Shown: positions 18,442 through 27,748 of the stretch, in pieces
How the letters are laid out: each line of letters starts with the position of its first letter
Position numbering within the stretch: position 1 is the stretch's first letter
Source: Pseudomonadaceae bacterium
GTDB lineage: Bacteria; Pseudomonadota; Gammaproteobacteria; Pseudomonadales; Azotimanducaceae
DNA length: 64,000 nt
Direction: 5' to 3'
NCBI GenBank assembly: GCA_024743175.1
Contig: JANSXA010000009.1
Coordinates: 62,001 to 126,000 of the forward strand
The notes under the pieces: generated by a model
What the model saw: only the letters and a program-made list of their open reading frames with translations
What the model was told of the DNA's origin: nothing
Database searches by the model: none
Translations under genes and position numbers: made by a program

Positions 18442-21102
18442 CTAAATCAGGCGCGGATTGGGTTTGTCGACGTCTATGCCGAGCTGTTCACGCGCTTGTT
18501 TGACGTCTTTTGTTGAGATGACCTGCTTTTCTGCAAGTCTGGCGAGTGCAGCCAGCGTAACAAATTTACGATCTACCTCAAAAAAGTGACGCAGTTGTTC
18601 GCGGGTATCGCTGCGACCAAAACCGTCAGTACCGAGCACATGATAAGGCGCTTCTATACAGCCGCGAATCTGCTCTGGCAGAGCCTTCATATAATCTGTT
18701 GATGCCACTACCGGCGCATCACCGGCAAGGCATTCGGCAACATAGGGTATCTGTTGGTCTTCCTCAGGATGCAGCAGGTTGTACCGGGCTACATCCTGAG
18801 CCTCGCGTGCCAGCTCAGTAAAGCTGGTCACACTCCAGACCTCAACCGACACGCCATAATCTTCATGCAGGGTTTCTGCTGCGGCTTCCACTTCACGAAG
18901 AATTGTGCCGCTACCCAGCAATCGCACTTTCTTCGTCGAATCTTCACCCAGAGTACGTAACAGATACATTCCTTTCAGAATGCCTTCTTCAGCACCTTCA
19001 GGCATCGCCGGATGCTGGTAGTTTTCATTCATTACCGTGATGTAGTAGTAAACGGGTTCCTGCTCTACATACATACGCCGAAGGCCTTCATGCACAATGA
19101 CCGCAAGCTCGTAACTGTAGCAGGGGTCATAGCTGATGCAGTTTGGCACCGTGGACGCCAGTAAATGACTGTGTCCATCCTGATGCTGCAGACCTTCACC
19201 ATTGAGGGTAGTGCGCCCTGCCGTACCACCCAACAGAAACCCTCTGGCTTGCAAATCTCCTGCTGCCCAGGCCAGGTCACCAATTCGTTGAAAGCCGAAC
19301 ATTGAGTAGTAGATGTAAAAAGGGATCAGAGTGTACTGGTGATTGCTGTAAGAGGTTGCCGCAGACAACCAGGCAGCAAATGCACCTGCTTCATTGATGC
19401 CCTCTTCCATAACCTGGCCGTCTTTGGATTCAACGTATGAGCTGAGCTCATCTGAGTCTTCGGGCTCATAAAGCTGGCCAACCGATGAGTAGATACCCAA
19501 CTGGCGAAACATCCCTTCCATACCAAACGTACGCGCTTCATCAGGCACTATCGGTACAATGCGTTTGCCTACCTGTTTATCACGCACCAGCGTTGCAAGA
19601 ATCCGCACAAAAGCCATGGTTGTACTGATGGTCCGCTCGCCACTGCCTTTCAGCTGGGATTCAAACGCGGATAGCTCCGGAATCTCAAGCTTGGTTGGAT
19701 CTTTGATACGTTGTGGTATTGAACCACCCAGCGCTTCGCGTTTCTTTTTGAAGTAGACCATCTCCGGCGAATCATCTGCCGGTCTGAAATAAGGGATGTC
19801 TTCCAGCTCTTTATCCGAGAGCGGCACATCAAATCGATCGCGAAATTTTTTCAGCTCGTCCTGATTGAGCTTTTTAACCTGATGAGTATCGTTTTCCGAT
19901 TCACCCGCATCTCCCATGCCGTAACCTTTAATGGTCTTGGCAAGAATGACCGTAGGCTGACCCGTATGGTTGGTGGCAGCATGATAGGCGGCATAAACTT
20001 TGTACGGATCATGGCCGCCGCGATTAAGTCGATAGATGTCATCATCCGACATGTTCTCTACCATTTTGAGCAGCTCATCGTCCTGCCCGAACAACTTGTC
20101 GCGGACGTAGCCGCCGCCTTTGGCTTTGTAGTTCTGGTATTCGCCGTCAACGGTTTCATCCATTCGCTGCTGTAGCAGCCCCTGCTCATCCTTGGCAAAG
20201 AGCGGGTCCCACAAGCGGCCCCACACAACCTTGATGACGTTCCAGCCGGCACCACGAAAATAGCCTTCAAGCTCCTGAATAATTTTGCCGTTACCACGCA
20301 CCGGACCATCCAGGCGTTGCAGGTTGCAGTTCACCACAAATATCAGATTGTCGAGTTTTTCTCTGCCTGCCAGGGACAGGGCGCCAAGGGACTCAGGCTC
20401 ATCTGTTTCGCCATCACCAAGGAAAGCCCAGACTTTACGATCACCCATCTCTACCAGACCGCGACTGTCGAGATATTTCATGACATGGGCCTGATAAATC
20501 GCCTGCAGCGGACCCAGGCCCATGGATACGGTTGGAAACTGCCAGTAATCGGGCATCAGCCACGGGTGCGGGTAAGAGGACAAGCCTTCACCATCAACTT
20601 CCCGGCGAAAGTTATCTAACTGCTTTTCATCAAGGCGCCCTTCAAGATAACTGCGCGCGTAGATCCCTGGGGATGAGTGACCCTGGAAGTAAATCAGATC
20701 ACCTGGGTTGTCGCCGTTAGGGCCCCGGAAAAAGTAGTTGAAGCCAACATCGTAAAGGGTGGCCGACGAGGCAAAACTGGAAATATGTCCACCCAGCTCG
20801 CCTGGACGTGAATTCGCGCGCACCACCATGGCCAGGGCGTTCCAGCGAATCAGACTACGGATGCGTCGCTCCATGAAGAGGTCGCCAGGCATCACGGCTT
20901 CTTTTGCCGAAGGTATTGTGTTGCGATAAGACGTGTTGATTGTGTAAGGCAGGCTGGCGCCGGTCTTGGTCATCCGTGCAGACAGGCGTCCAAGCAGGAA
21001 ATTCGCGCGATCAGTACCTTCATTTTCTAAAATGTACTCTAACGAAGCCAGCCATTCGCGGGTTTCTTCCGCGTTTGTTTCTTCCAATCCGGGTTTGGCC
21101 AT
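18442..21102 (-). CDS. aceE: Pyruvate dehydrogenase E1 component, homodimeric type
   Basis: 886-residue thiamine-diphosphate enzyme that decarboxylates pyruvate and acetylates the lipoyl groups of AceF. The thiamine-binding stretch GDGETDEPESLGAL and the catalytic-domain motifs HISSFASSATLYDVGFN and ATSYSNHQY are typical. The start is ATG 21102 (MAKPGLEETN), in line with homologues; an ATG four codons upstream is possible. First gene of aceE-aceF. Confidence 0.98.
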   Translation of the reverse strand: MAKPGLEETNAEETREWLASLEYILENEGTDRANFLLGRLSARMTKTGASLPYTINTSYRNTIPSAKEAVMPGDLFMERRIRSLIRWNALAMVVRANSRPGELGGHISSFASSATLYDVGFNYFFRGPNGDNPGDLIYFQGHSSPGIYARSYLEGRLDEKQLDNFRREVDGEGLSSYPHPWLMPDYWQFPTVSMGLGPLQAIYQAHVMKYLDSRGLVEMGDRKVWAFLGDGETDEPESLGALSLAGREKLDNLIFVVNCNLQRLDGPVRGNGKIIQELEGYFRGAGWNVIKVVWGRLWDPLFAKDEQGLLQQRMDETVDGEYQNYKAKGGGYVRDKLFGQDDELLKMVENMSDDDIYRLNRGGHDPYKVYAAYHAATNHTGQPTVILAKTIKGYGMGDAGESENDTHQVKKLNQDELKKFRDRFDVPLSDKELEDIPYFRPADDSPEMVYFKKKREALGGSIPQRIKDPTKLEIPELSAFESQLKGSGERTISTTMAFVRILATLVRDKQVGKRIVPIVPDEARTFGMEGMFRQLGIYSSVGQLYEPEDSDELSSYVESKDGQVMEEGINEAGAFAAWLSAATSYSNHQYTLIPFYIYYSMFGFQRIGDLAWAAGDLQARGFLLGGTAGRTTLNGEGLQHQDGHSHLLASTVPNCISYDPCYSYELAVIVHEGLRRMYVEQEPVYYYITVMNENYQHPAMPEGAEEGILKGMYLLRTLGEDSTKKVRLLGSGTILREVEAAAETLHEDYGVSVEVWSVTSFTELAREAQDVARYNLLHPEEDQQIPYVAECLAGDAPVVASTDYMKALPEQIRGCIEAPYHVLGTDGFGRSDTREQLRHFFEVDRKFVTLAALARLAEKQVISTKDVKQAREQLGIDVDKPNPRLI

Positions 21103-21158
21103 ATCTACTCTCAAATTCCTTTTTGCCTGAACGCTAAGCTATCTCAATATGAGTATAG

Positions 21159-21743
21159 CTAGCGTGAATTATTTGCGGAAAGCTGAGGCAACAATCTTCG
21201 ATGAACCCCCAGATAGAGGCCTTTCCAGTCGAAAAACCTACCGGGGTCGTCTTTGCGCCCCGGCGCAATATCATTATGACCAACCACAGCATCGATACTT
21301 AATGCCGGATACTTTACAAACAAAGCCAGCAACACACGTGTGAGCGCGTCGTACTGGGCAAGATCAAACGGCATATTGACCGCACCCTCCAACTCAATAC
21401 CGATAGCAAAGTCGTTACATCGAGGTCGATGACGCCATTGTGATGCGCCTGCATGCCAGGCCCGCTGGTCGAAAGTGACAAACTGCTCCAGGTCACCGTC
21501 GCGATTAATCAGCAGGTGTGGTGCAACTTCTACACCCGCCAGATCATGGAATGTAGGATGTGCGTCGAGATCCAGACAACCTTGAAACAGTGCCTGTGGG
21601 TTACCCGTTCCAAATTGTCCTTCCGGCAGCGAAACACAGTGCAAGACTACCAGTTCGGGTTGCCGATTATAGGGCCGCTCATCAAAGTGAGGGCTGGGCA
21701 TCCAGTTGGCGGCATCCAGATGGTGCAGATCATCCACGACCAC
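21159..21743 (-). CDS. ampD: 1,6-anhydro-N-acetylmuramyl-L-alanine amidase AmpD
   Basis: Cytosolic zinc amidase that strips the peptide from anhydro-muropeptides in wall recycling. 194 residues, as expected. VVLHCVSLP contains the first zinc His; GHNDIAPGRKDDPG holds the second His and the Asp ligand with the conserved Lys between them. Divergent from nadC, the usual neighbour of ampD in gammaproteobacteria. No ampE is present. Confidence 0.95.
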   Translation of the reverse strand: MVVDDLHHLDAANWMPSPHFDERPYNRQPELVVLHCVSLPEGQFGTGNPQALFQGCLDLDAHPTFHDLAGVEVAPHLLINRDGDLEQFVTFDQRAWHAGASQWRHRPRCNDFAIGIELEGAVNMPFDLAQYDALTRVLLALFVKYPALSIDAVVGHNDIAPGRKDDPGRFFDWKGLYLGVHRRLLPQLSANNSR

Positions 21744-21833
21744 AGCTGCGTAAATCCTACTTAGTGAAATGGTAATGACGGGCTACAATTGTCCGTCTTT
21801 GTATCCCACAACACCACCAGGATAACGAGTTTT

Positions 21834-22685
21834 ATGGCACAGGGCACATCGGTAAAACCACCGCCAAATGACAGTGTAGCCGCCAACGTGCGCACTGCGC
21901 TCACCGAGGATATTGGCGCAGAGGATGTTTCTGCCGCCCTCATTCCTGCATCTACAACCGCGCAAGCGCGTGTTATCACACGGGAAAACGGCGTATTCTG
22001 CGGCGCGCCTTGGGTGATTGAAACCGCGCGCCAGGTTGATCCGGCGATCAGCATCTCCTGGTTTGTACATGATGCAGACTCAGTAGATGAAAATCAGACA
22101 CTGTTCGAGCTGCAAGGGTCAGCGCGCAGCCTGTTGACTGCAGAACGCACGATGTTGAACTTCGTCCAGCTTCTGTCAGGCACTTCGAGCAAGACCGCAA
22201 AGTACGTCGGCTTAATCGCGCACACAGACACGGTTTTACTCGATACCCGCAAAACCATCCCCGGGCTACGCCTGGCACAAAAATATGCGGTGACCTGTGG
22301 TGGTGGCCGCAACCACCGCATGGGTTTATTTGATGCCTATCTGCTCAAAGAGAACCATATTGCTGCCGCGGGGAGCATCGCGGCTGCAGTGAAAGCCGCC
22401 CGCGCAGCGCACCCGGAATTGCCTCTGGAAGTAGAAACCGAAAACCTCGAGGAGTTAGCCCAGGCAATCTCTGCGGGTGCTGATATTGCGATGATCGATA
22501 ATTTCTCACTGGTCGATACGCGCACAGCGGTGAACATGGCTGACGGGAACATCAAACTGGAAGCCTCCGGCGGCATCGATGAGAAAACCATCACAGACAT
22601 AGCCGCCACAGGCGTGGACTATATTTCAATTGGCGAGGTGACTAAAAATATTGATCCGCTGGATTTATCCATGCGCTTCATTTAA
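21834..22685 (+). CDS. nadC: Nicotinate-nucleotide pyrophosphorylase (quinolinate phosphoribosyltransferase)
   Basis: Converts quinolinate and PRPP to nicotinate mononucleotide in NAD synthesis. Signatures: ALTEDIGAEDVS, DTRKTIPGLRLAQKYAV with substrate-binding Arg/Lys, GGGRNHRMGLFDAYLLKENHI and the C-terminal EASGGI...ISIGEVTK. Start at ATG 21834 gives the standard length (283 residues). Followed 52 bases later by the pilin accessory gene. Confidence 0.97.
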   Translation: MAQGTSVKPPPNDSVAANVRTALTEDIGAEDVSAALIPASTTAQARVITRENGVFCGAPWVIETARQVDPAISISWFVHDADSVDENQTLFELQGSARSLLTAERTMLNFVQLLSGTSSKTAKYVGLIAHTDTVLLDTRKTIPGLRLAQKYAVTCGGGRNHRMGLFDAYLLKENHIAAAGSIAAAVKAARAAHPELPLEVETENLEELAQAISAGADIAMIDNFSLVDTRTAVNMADGNIKLEASGGIDEKTITDIAATGVDYISIGEVTKNIDPLDLSMRFI

Positions 22686-22737
22686 CCAGTACACCGCTTT
22701 TTTACGGATCAAAAAAGTTGAGGCTTCCACGCTTATC

Positions 22738-23475
22738 ATGAGCAGATTTTCAGCATTCGCTATACACCTCGGGATTAGTTTCCTGATTTTTCTGGTGCTC
22801 GCTTATCTGATCGTTTTTGATTGGTACCCGGGATATTTCTTTCAATACGATGGCGGTTGGCGCGGTATGCAGATTATCGTAGCCGTAGACCTGGTCCTCG
22901 GTCCTCTTCTGACTTTGGTGGTATTCAAAGCAGGAAAACCCGGACTGAGGATGGACTTAAGCTTAATCTGCCTGTTTCAGGCCGCCTGTTTGATCGCGGG
23001 AACTTACATCGTCTACTCAGAGCGGCCCCTCGCCGTAGTTTACCTCGATAGCCGCTTTGAAGTGATCACAGCAGATGATTTAGCTTTTTTGGATAAGTCT
23101 GAGCGGCCTGATTTTGATCAGTTCCCCGGTGATTATCCAAAATGGGTCAGAGTTGATGTACCAACTGATCTGGAAGAAGCCAGCCAGTTTAGAAGATCGT
23201 ATTTCAGCTCCGATCGGAATACCGCTACTGCGGTCCATTGGTACGCTCCATTTGATCCACTGCAGCAGCGCTTTGTAGATCAGCCGCGCAGCCTGGAAAC
23301 AATCCTACGCAGGCCCGGCGCCCAGGATGCGTTAGACCAATGGGTCGAGACCCATGGTGGCAAAATTGAAGACTATAATTTTTATACGTTCTCTACGAGA
23401 TATGTCTATCTTTTTATCGGCTTTGACAAAGAAACCGGGCAAGAAATCGGTTTCCTAGATACGATTCCGATTTAG
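22738..23475 (+). CDS. TfpX/TfpZ family type IV pilin accessory protein
   Basis: 245-residue membrane protein. The N-terminus MSRFSAFAIHLGISF, the WYPGYFF segment and GVDLVLGPLLTLVVF-like block (here AVDLVLGPLLTLVVF) are characteristic of the TfpX/TfpZ family. These are encoded beside pilin genes and help pilin stability, assembly or modification in Pseudomonas and Acinetobacter. Four hydrophobic segments in the first 110 residues precede a periplasmic domain. In Pseudomonas such genes lie between pilA and tRNA-Thr; here the satellite separates it from the pilins. Confidence 0.85.
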   Translation: MSRFSAFAIHLGISFLIFLVLAYLIVFDWYPGYFFQYDGGWRGMQIIVAVDLVLGPLLTLVVFKAGKPGLRMDLSLICLFQAACLIAGTYIVYSERPLAVVYLDSRFEVITADDLAFLDKSERPDFDQFPGDYPKWVRVDVPTDLEEASQFRRSYFSSDRNTATAVHWYAPFDPLQQRFVDQPRSLETILRRPGAQDALDQWVETHGGKIEDYNFYTFSTRYVYLFIGFDKETGQEIGFLDTIPI

Positions 23476-23478
23476 GCG

Positions 23479-25425
23479 TCAGTCTGAATGCAGAAACCGC
23501 ATTAACCAGGAAGCAGGGCCGGGTCTGGGCCTGTAGCCAGTCCGTATCTGGCGGCATTTGTTTATCGATTTTTGGAGCGCTTTCGAGGCGATTTTGCGTT
23601 GCAGCTCAACAAGCTTAACACCCAGCTTGTCGAGGTTGTTGATGTCCCGCCTGGAAATCAGTGCACACCACTTAGCTGCGGTAAGACCAACCTGCAACGC
23701 TGCCTGAACCTCTCCTGCAGCGACAAGGAAATCAATCAATCGGATAGAAACATCAACATCCTGAGGATTCAATTCATGAGCCTGTTTGATGACAGCACCT
23801 GCTTGCACCGTCAGATTCTGTTCCATTAAAACGTCAAAGTATGTTGCTGAAAGCTCTGAATTCCAGATGTCAGCGGCAGAGGCTAGGCGAAATTTATCAA
23901 CAATCTCTTCGGCTGAGGATGTTTGTTGTAACGATCTGGCATCACTTTTTAGAAGCAACGCTTCTGCATAAACCGGGATGCCCCGTCGCCTGTTTAATCT
24001 CTGAGACAGTTGAGCAAACTCAAGCATCTTTTGAGGGTCATTGCGTATAGACGAAACAAAGGGCATACCTTTCTGATTAGAAAAGACGCCATAGTTAAAA
24101 ACATCCAGAAGCAGATATCCAAGCAAGACGGCGAAAAATAAAATACACCCGACCAGCCCGCAATAGATCACCCTGAATACAGAGCCTGGCTCCGTCTGCA
24201 TCGTCTGCTTCTCATTACTTCCAATGCTGAGGCTGAGTAGCAAACCTAACAGAATCGCAATCGGTAACATGTAAAACACAAAGTTCAACGCTGCATGGAG
24301 CATTGCAATGCCAATTGCCAACAAAAAACCTAAGCCTGGCACCCATGACTGATTCTCGACAAACAGTCGAGAGCAACGCGCGCCCATGAAAACCACCAGG
24401 ACAGCCAACGGCAACAGGCCAAAAACGCCGAGCTCCAGATACATCTGCAAATAATCATTGTGAAGATACAGACCCGCTGTATTCTGTTCGGCAATGGATC
24501 GGTACTGCGGATACAGCAATGAAAAACCGAATACCCCTACGCCTAACAATCCCGCATGTTCAGTTATCATTTGCCAGCCAGAATCGATCAGCAACATCCG
24601 AGGCGAGACACTTTTATCTGATGCACCTACAGTGTCTGCAATATTTGCTAGCAGTTCCGCAGTTCCGCCCAGGCTATACGTAAGTGCTCCCACAAGTGCA
24701 GCAGCAGCTACCCAGGCCAGCGTTTTTCGATTTTGTTTTTGCCTGAACCCTAGCCCAGTCCAGAATAATAGAGCGCCAACTATTACTAACCAAGAAAATC
24801 TGGAGTGCGTGGCTAACAATGTGCACACAAATACAAACGAGACTATGGCAACAACTGGATTTCTGTACTTCGGAGAATCAGCGAACAATCCTGACGCATT
24901 TGATTGGTCAGGGTCCAGTTGACCATGCACCCAGGGTATCCAAACCAGGTACAGCAGCGTTGCATAATTGTTAGGGTCAAGCATGGGACCGTGCGCCCGC
25001 TCGCCCCAGCCGATGTATCTCACTACGCAATACACGGCAGACAACAACAACATCATAAAGACGATACGAAAGACCAAGCGCGCGTTTGTCGCCAGGCAGG
25101 CAAGGGTAGTTAGCGGCAACATTGCTAGGATAAGCGTTGGAGCAAAACTTGAGTCAGGACTCTGGCTAAACCACAAATAGTGTGTAACCAAACCTGCCAG
25201 CGTCAGAAAGCAGGCAACGCTGGCTTCAGGATTTTGCATCACGTGCTTGCTTAGATTCTTTGCACCAAGAACAACCAAGGCCACAAGAAACAGGAGCAAA
25301 CTATAGAAGAGGAAGGCTAAATTGACGCCGGGGTCAATAAAAAGAAGCGAACATAAAAAGGTTAGGCTAAGGAACAGCGCGGCAAAATCTATAGAAGTTT
25401 TCCTGTTTCCAATCCAACTTCTCAT
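23479..25425 (-). CDS. O-antigen ligase/Wzy_C family protein, probable pilin O-oligosaccharyltransferase
   Basis: 648-residue polytopic membrane protein with about 12 hydrophobic segments (residues 10-450). The large periplasmic loop contains LLGVGVFGF...HNDYLQMYLELGVFGL, the Wzy_C/O-antigen ligase signature. The C-terminal 190 residues are soluble and helical with TPR-like character. Position convergent with the pilin accessory gene (4-base gap) and, before the insertion, close to the pilins suggests a TfpO/PglL-type pilin glycosyltransferase. The predicted glycan donor is a lipid-linked oligosaccharide; that is inference from context. Confidence 0.75.
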   Translation of the reverse strand: MRSWIGNRKTSIDFAALFLSLTFLCSLLFIDPGVNLAFLFYSLLLFLVALVVLGAKNLSKHVMQNPEASVACFLTLAGLVTHYLWFSQSPDSSFAPTLILAMLPLTTLACLATNARLVFRIVFMMLLLSAVYCVVRYIGWGERAHGPMLDPNNYATLLYLVWIPWVHGQLDPDQSNASGLFADSPKYRNPVVAIVSFVFVCTLLATHSRFSWLVIVGALLFWTGLGFRQKQNRKTLAWVAAAALVGALTYSLGGTAELLANIADTVGASDKSVSPRMLLIDSGWQMITEHAGLLGVGVFGFSLLYPQYRSIAEQNTAGLYLHNDYLQMYLELGVFGLLPLAVLVVFMGARCSRLFVENQSWVPGLGFLLAIGIAMLHAALNFVFYMLPIAILLGLLLSLSIGSNEKQTMQTEPGSVFRVIYCGLVGCILFFAVLLGYLLLDVFNYGVFSNQKGMPFVSSIRNDPQKMLEFAQLSQRLNRRRGIPVYAEALLLKSDARSLQQTSSAEEIVDKFRLASAADIWNSELSATYFDVLMEQNLTVQAGAVIKQAHELNPQDVDVSIRLIDFLVAAGEVQAALQVGLTAAKWCALISRRDINNLDKLGVKLVELQRKIASKALQKSINKCRQIRTGYRPRPGPASWLMRFLHSD

Positions 25426-25434
25426 GTTTGCTCT

Positions 25435-25488
25435 AACCTGATTGGTGCCGGAACGCGGAATCGAACCGCGGACCTACTGATTACGAAT
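25435..25488. repeat. attL: 54-bp direct repeat, 3' half of tRNA-Thr
   Basis: Identical to 41397-41450 for 54 bases, after which the left copy diverges in the anticodon stem (TTAGTTG versus TCAGTCG). It is the displaced chromosomal 3' end of the tRNA gene and is not a functional tRNA because the 5' half is missing. Confidence 0.95.
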
Positions 25489-25533
25489 TAGTTGTTCTTC
25501 GAGGATGAAATCGTGTCAAATCGTAGTAAAGCA

Positions 25534-25551
25534 TTGTATTTCCTTGTATTT
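25534..25551. repeat. Possible integrase arm sites
   Basis: TTGTATTT occurs twice (25534-25541 and 25544-25551), start to start 10 bases, one helical turn, between attL and the integrase gene. Paired short direct repeats at such spacing are typical of integrase or excisionase arm-binding sites. Function is inferred from position. Confidence 0.4.
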
Positions 25552-25615
25552 ACAGTGTTTTAAGCTGTGACACGCTTCTCGACCGCATTCTGCTCTTGCG
25601 CTAAGATGTGCTCTC

Positions 25616-25635
25616 ACTGTGATTATAATCACAGT
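25616..25635. promoter_or_regulatory. 20-bp perfect palindrome upstream of integrase (CRP-like or element operator)
   Basis: ACTGTGATTATAATCACAGT is a perfect palindrome ending 21 bases before the integrase start. Its core TGTGA-N6-TCACA equals the consensus for CRP/Vfr-type regulators, and the 16-base core recurs with one change upstream of the packaging operon (30656-30671). It may be a site for host CRP/Vfr or for the element's own repressor. Confidence 0.65.
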
Positions 25636-25656
25636 TCAGAAAGGAAATAGAAAGCA

Positions 25657-27048
25657 ATGGCACATACTCAAGAGATCACAGGGCCGTTTCTCGCGAACAT
25701 TCCGCGGCGATACTGGCCGAAGAAGACGCAGAAATCAAAGCAGACTTTTGTCAATGACACAAAGTCGAAGCTGAAGCTGCGGCTCACCCTGGTAGACGGC
25801 GGCAAAAACATCAGCGTTAGTTGCTTTGTTAAGTTCAACGGCAAGCCTTATACCCTGGGCTCATACCCTGACGATTTCGAAGACGTCCCCCTGTCAGAAA
25901 TCAGGGAGCGAGCGAACAGGGACTACGAAACCTTGAAAGAAGGTAACGACCCGACACCTAACCCCCTGGACGAAGTCGAAGAGATGGACCTGAACGAGCG
26001 AGTAACCCTGGCGCAAGCGTTCGCCCGGTTCGTCGCCCGCAAGGAAAAGACCGCCAAACCGAAAACCGTCTTCGACTATAAAGAGACCTGGAAACGTTTT
26101 ATGTCAATGCGTGATGAAATGCTCACCGTTGACCAAGCAGACGAAAATTTCGTGAACACCAAGTTCCTGTCTGTCGAATCCAAGGCATACGCTAACCGGT
26201 TACGCTACATACTGCGCAAAGCAATTAACTATGAAAGGGGGGTTGCAAAGATAGCCCCGCTCAGTGATGAACTAATAGACAATCAGCACAAAATACCGCC
26301 GCGCGATTGTCGCTTCGATGTTGACGAAGAAGACGACTCAATTTCCGGCGACCTGGGTTTCGTTCTCAAAATGGCCTACGAATGGGCTCAGTCAGGTTTA
26401 CAAATACAAACCAATTCTGGTCCGAGAGACCGAGGCTGCAATAGCCATACAGACGCACAAAGACGCGTTGCCGGTGACCTAATTTGGTTCCTGGCCCTGG
26501 CTGGGTCGCGTGTTGGTGAGACTCGAACGCTGCGCTGGGACAACGTCGACTTTGAAAAGATGACCGTTACCTTTCCAGAGACAAAAAACAAGCTGCCGCT
26601 GACCATCCCCATAACCGCGCCATTGAACCGGGTGCTTCAACGCTGCTTCAAACATCGGGAGCGTTTTACAGATGCCCGGCAAAATTGGGTCTTCCCTGGC
26701 ACAAAATCCGAGCAATTGAGTACGACAGGCGAACTATGTGTCGGCCCGTCTGTAGGCTCTAAGTTCTGGAAAAAGTGCACCGAAAAGCTAGGGCGAAACG
26801 TCCGCAACCATGACTTCAGACATGCATTTGAAGAAATCGCTTCCTACGAATTAGAGATTAAGTCGAAGTACGTCGACAGCCTGATGAACCATCAGGAGAA
26901 AATCCCGGAAAAGATGGGGAAGCGCTACCGCAGGAATGAACGTCGCGCCGTTAAGATGTCGACGCTACGAATACATGCCGAGACCATTGCGGATCACATA
27001 GAGGCGCTAGGGGTGCCTGAAATCGAGGCAGAATTCGAGCCTAACTAG
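25657..27048 (+). CDS. int: Tyrosine-type site-specific integrase
   Basis: 463-residue integrase expected to recombine the element with tRNA-Thr. An arm/SAM-like N-terminal part (1-230) precedes the catalytic domain. Catalytic residues visible: Arg285 in GSRVGETRTLRW, Lys at 310/312 in ETKNKL, His385 and Arg388 in HDFRHAF, His412 in MNHQEK, and the nucleophile Tyr424 in GKRYRR. AGAAAGGAAAT gives a good ribosome site. Located just inside the left end, pointing inward, away from the intact tRNA copy. Confidence 0.95.
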   Translation: MAHTQEITGPFLANIPRRYWPKKTQKSKQTFVNDTKSKLKLRLTLVDGGKNISVSCFVKFNGKPYTLGSYPDDFEDVPLSEIRERANRDYETLKEGNDPTPNPLDEVEEMDLNERVTLAQAFARFVARKEKTAKPKTVFDYKETWKRFMSMRDEMLTVDQADENFVNTKFLSVESKAYANRLRYILRKAINYERGVAKIAPLSDELIDNQHKIPPRDCRFDVDEEDDSISGDLGFVLKMAYEWAQSGLQIQTNSGPRDRGCNSHTDAQRRVAGDLIWFLALAGSRVGETRTLRWDNVDFEKMTVTFPETKNKLPLTIPITAPLNRVLQRCFKHRERFTDARQNWVFPGTKSEQLSTTGELCVGPSVGSKFWKKCTEKLGRNVRNHDFRHAFEEIASYELEIKSKYVDSLMNHQEKIPEKMGKRYRRNERRAVKMSTLRIHAETIADHIEALGVPEIEAEFEPN

Positions 27049-27213
27049 AACCCACAGTTTATCCACACATATACGTATTGACACTTTTACATATGCGCTT
27101 AATATAGCCCGCATGGTTCGTGACGCGTTTACTGGCGCGGATCAGACCTGACTTGTGACGTGCAGCCTGAAGGTGTCCACCACGATGGCTGCAACCCTTC
27201 GTCATAGATCGCT

Positions 27214-27236
27214 GGGGGGTGCTCCTTACACCCCCT
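27214..27236 (+). promoter_or_regulatory. G/C hairpin with an anti-Shine-Dalgarno loop
   Basis: GGGGGGTG / CACCCCCT form an 8-bp stem (one G-T pair) around the loop CTCCTTA, in the 248-base gap between int and the AlpA-like gene. The loop matches the anti-Shine-Dalgarno end of 16S rRNA (CCUCCUUA). No U tract follows, so it is not an ordinary terminator. Nothing else is recognised in this gap. Confidence 0.4.
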
Positions 27237-27296
27237 GGCACTTACTCGCCGCCTCCCCATCTACGGCGATTCCAAAACACATCGCAGGAATACGTT

Positions 27297-27500
27297 ATGT
27301 CTGAAGTACAAGTATCAAACCCGTTTCTACCCGCGGTCGAATATCTCGCGAAGATGTGCGACATCAACGACGACACGGCACGCCGCTGGATAGTAGCCGC
27401 GGATACCCCTCGCATGATCGGCGGCAACCGCAAAATCAGGGCTCGCAAGTCTGACCTAGACGCCCTGATTCAATCGAAAATAGTCGGGGGCGACGCATGA
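27297..27500 (+). CDS. AlpA/excisionase-like small DNA-binding protein
   Basis: 67-residue protein. The segment VEYLAKMCDINDDTARRWIVAAD followed by a basic wing (IGGNRKIRARKSDLDALIQSK) is the winged helix-turn-helix layout of MerR/Xis/AlpA-type proteins that bend DNA for excision or activate satellite genes. ATG 27297 has an upstream CAGGAA. Overlaps the next gene by 4 bases (ATGA). In P4- and PICI-like satellites an AlpA protein sits in this place between int and the primase. Confidence 0.65.
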   Translation: MSEVQVSNPFLPAVEYLAKMCDINDDTARRWIVAADTPRMIGGNRKIRARKSDLDALIQSKIVGGDA

Positions 27501-27748
27501 TTGCCTCTGTAGCAGTGGTCAGGGAACTGTCGTCTCAGTCGATAAGGATTACCGCGACTGATGGCAGCGAGCTTGAGATAGGCGCGGAACGAAAAGGCGC
27601 CAGCGGCAAAATCATATGGCCGCGCGAGCAACTGCTGAATTACAACCTCATACGCCGCAAATTCATTGTTGAAACTGGAACGGTGTTGGAGACCCTCACC
27701 CCCAGCAAATGGGCGAAGCACCTAAACGAGTGCTGGCTACCGCTCTAA
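27497..27748 (+). CDS. Small hypothetical satellite protein
   Basis: 83 residues, not recognised. A predicted beta-rich first half (ASVAVVRELSSQSIRITATDG...) and a helical second half. It overlaps the previous gene by 4 bases and the primase start by 40, so it belongs to the replication transcript. Could be a replication or copy-control accessory protein. Confidence 0.55.
   Translation: MIASVAVVRELSSQSIRITATDGSELEIGAERKGASGKIIWPREQLLNYNLIRRKFIVETGTVLETLTPSKWAKHLNECWLPL

Noticed and set aside
17475-18503. A 342-residue open frame on the plus strand opposite aceF
   Set aside because: It is Ser/Thr-rich low complexity produced by the acidic linkers and lipoyl domains of aceF on the other strand. 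aceF is unmistakable.
25441-25500. A second tRNA-Thr gene at the left end of the element
   Set aside because: Only the 3' half is present; the anticodon stem and 5' half are missing, so it is an att remnant.
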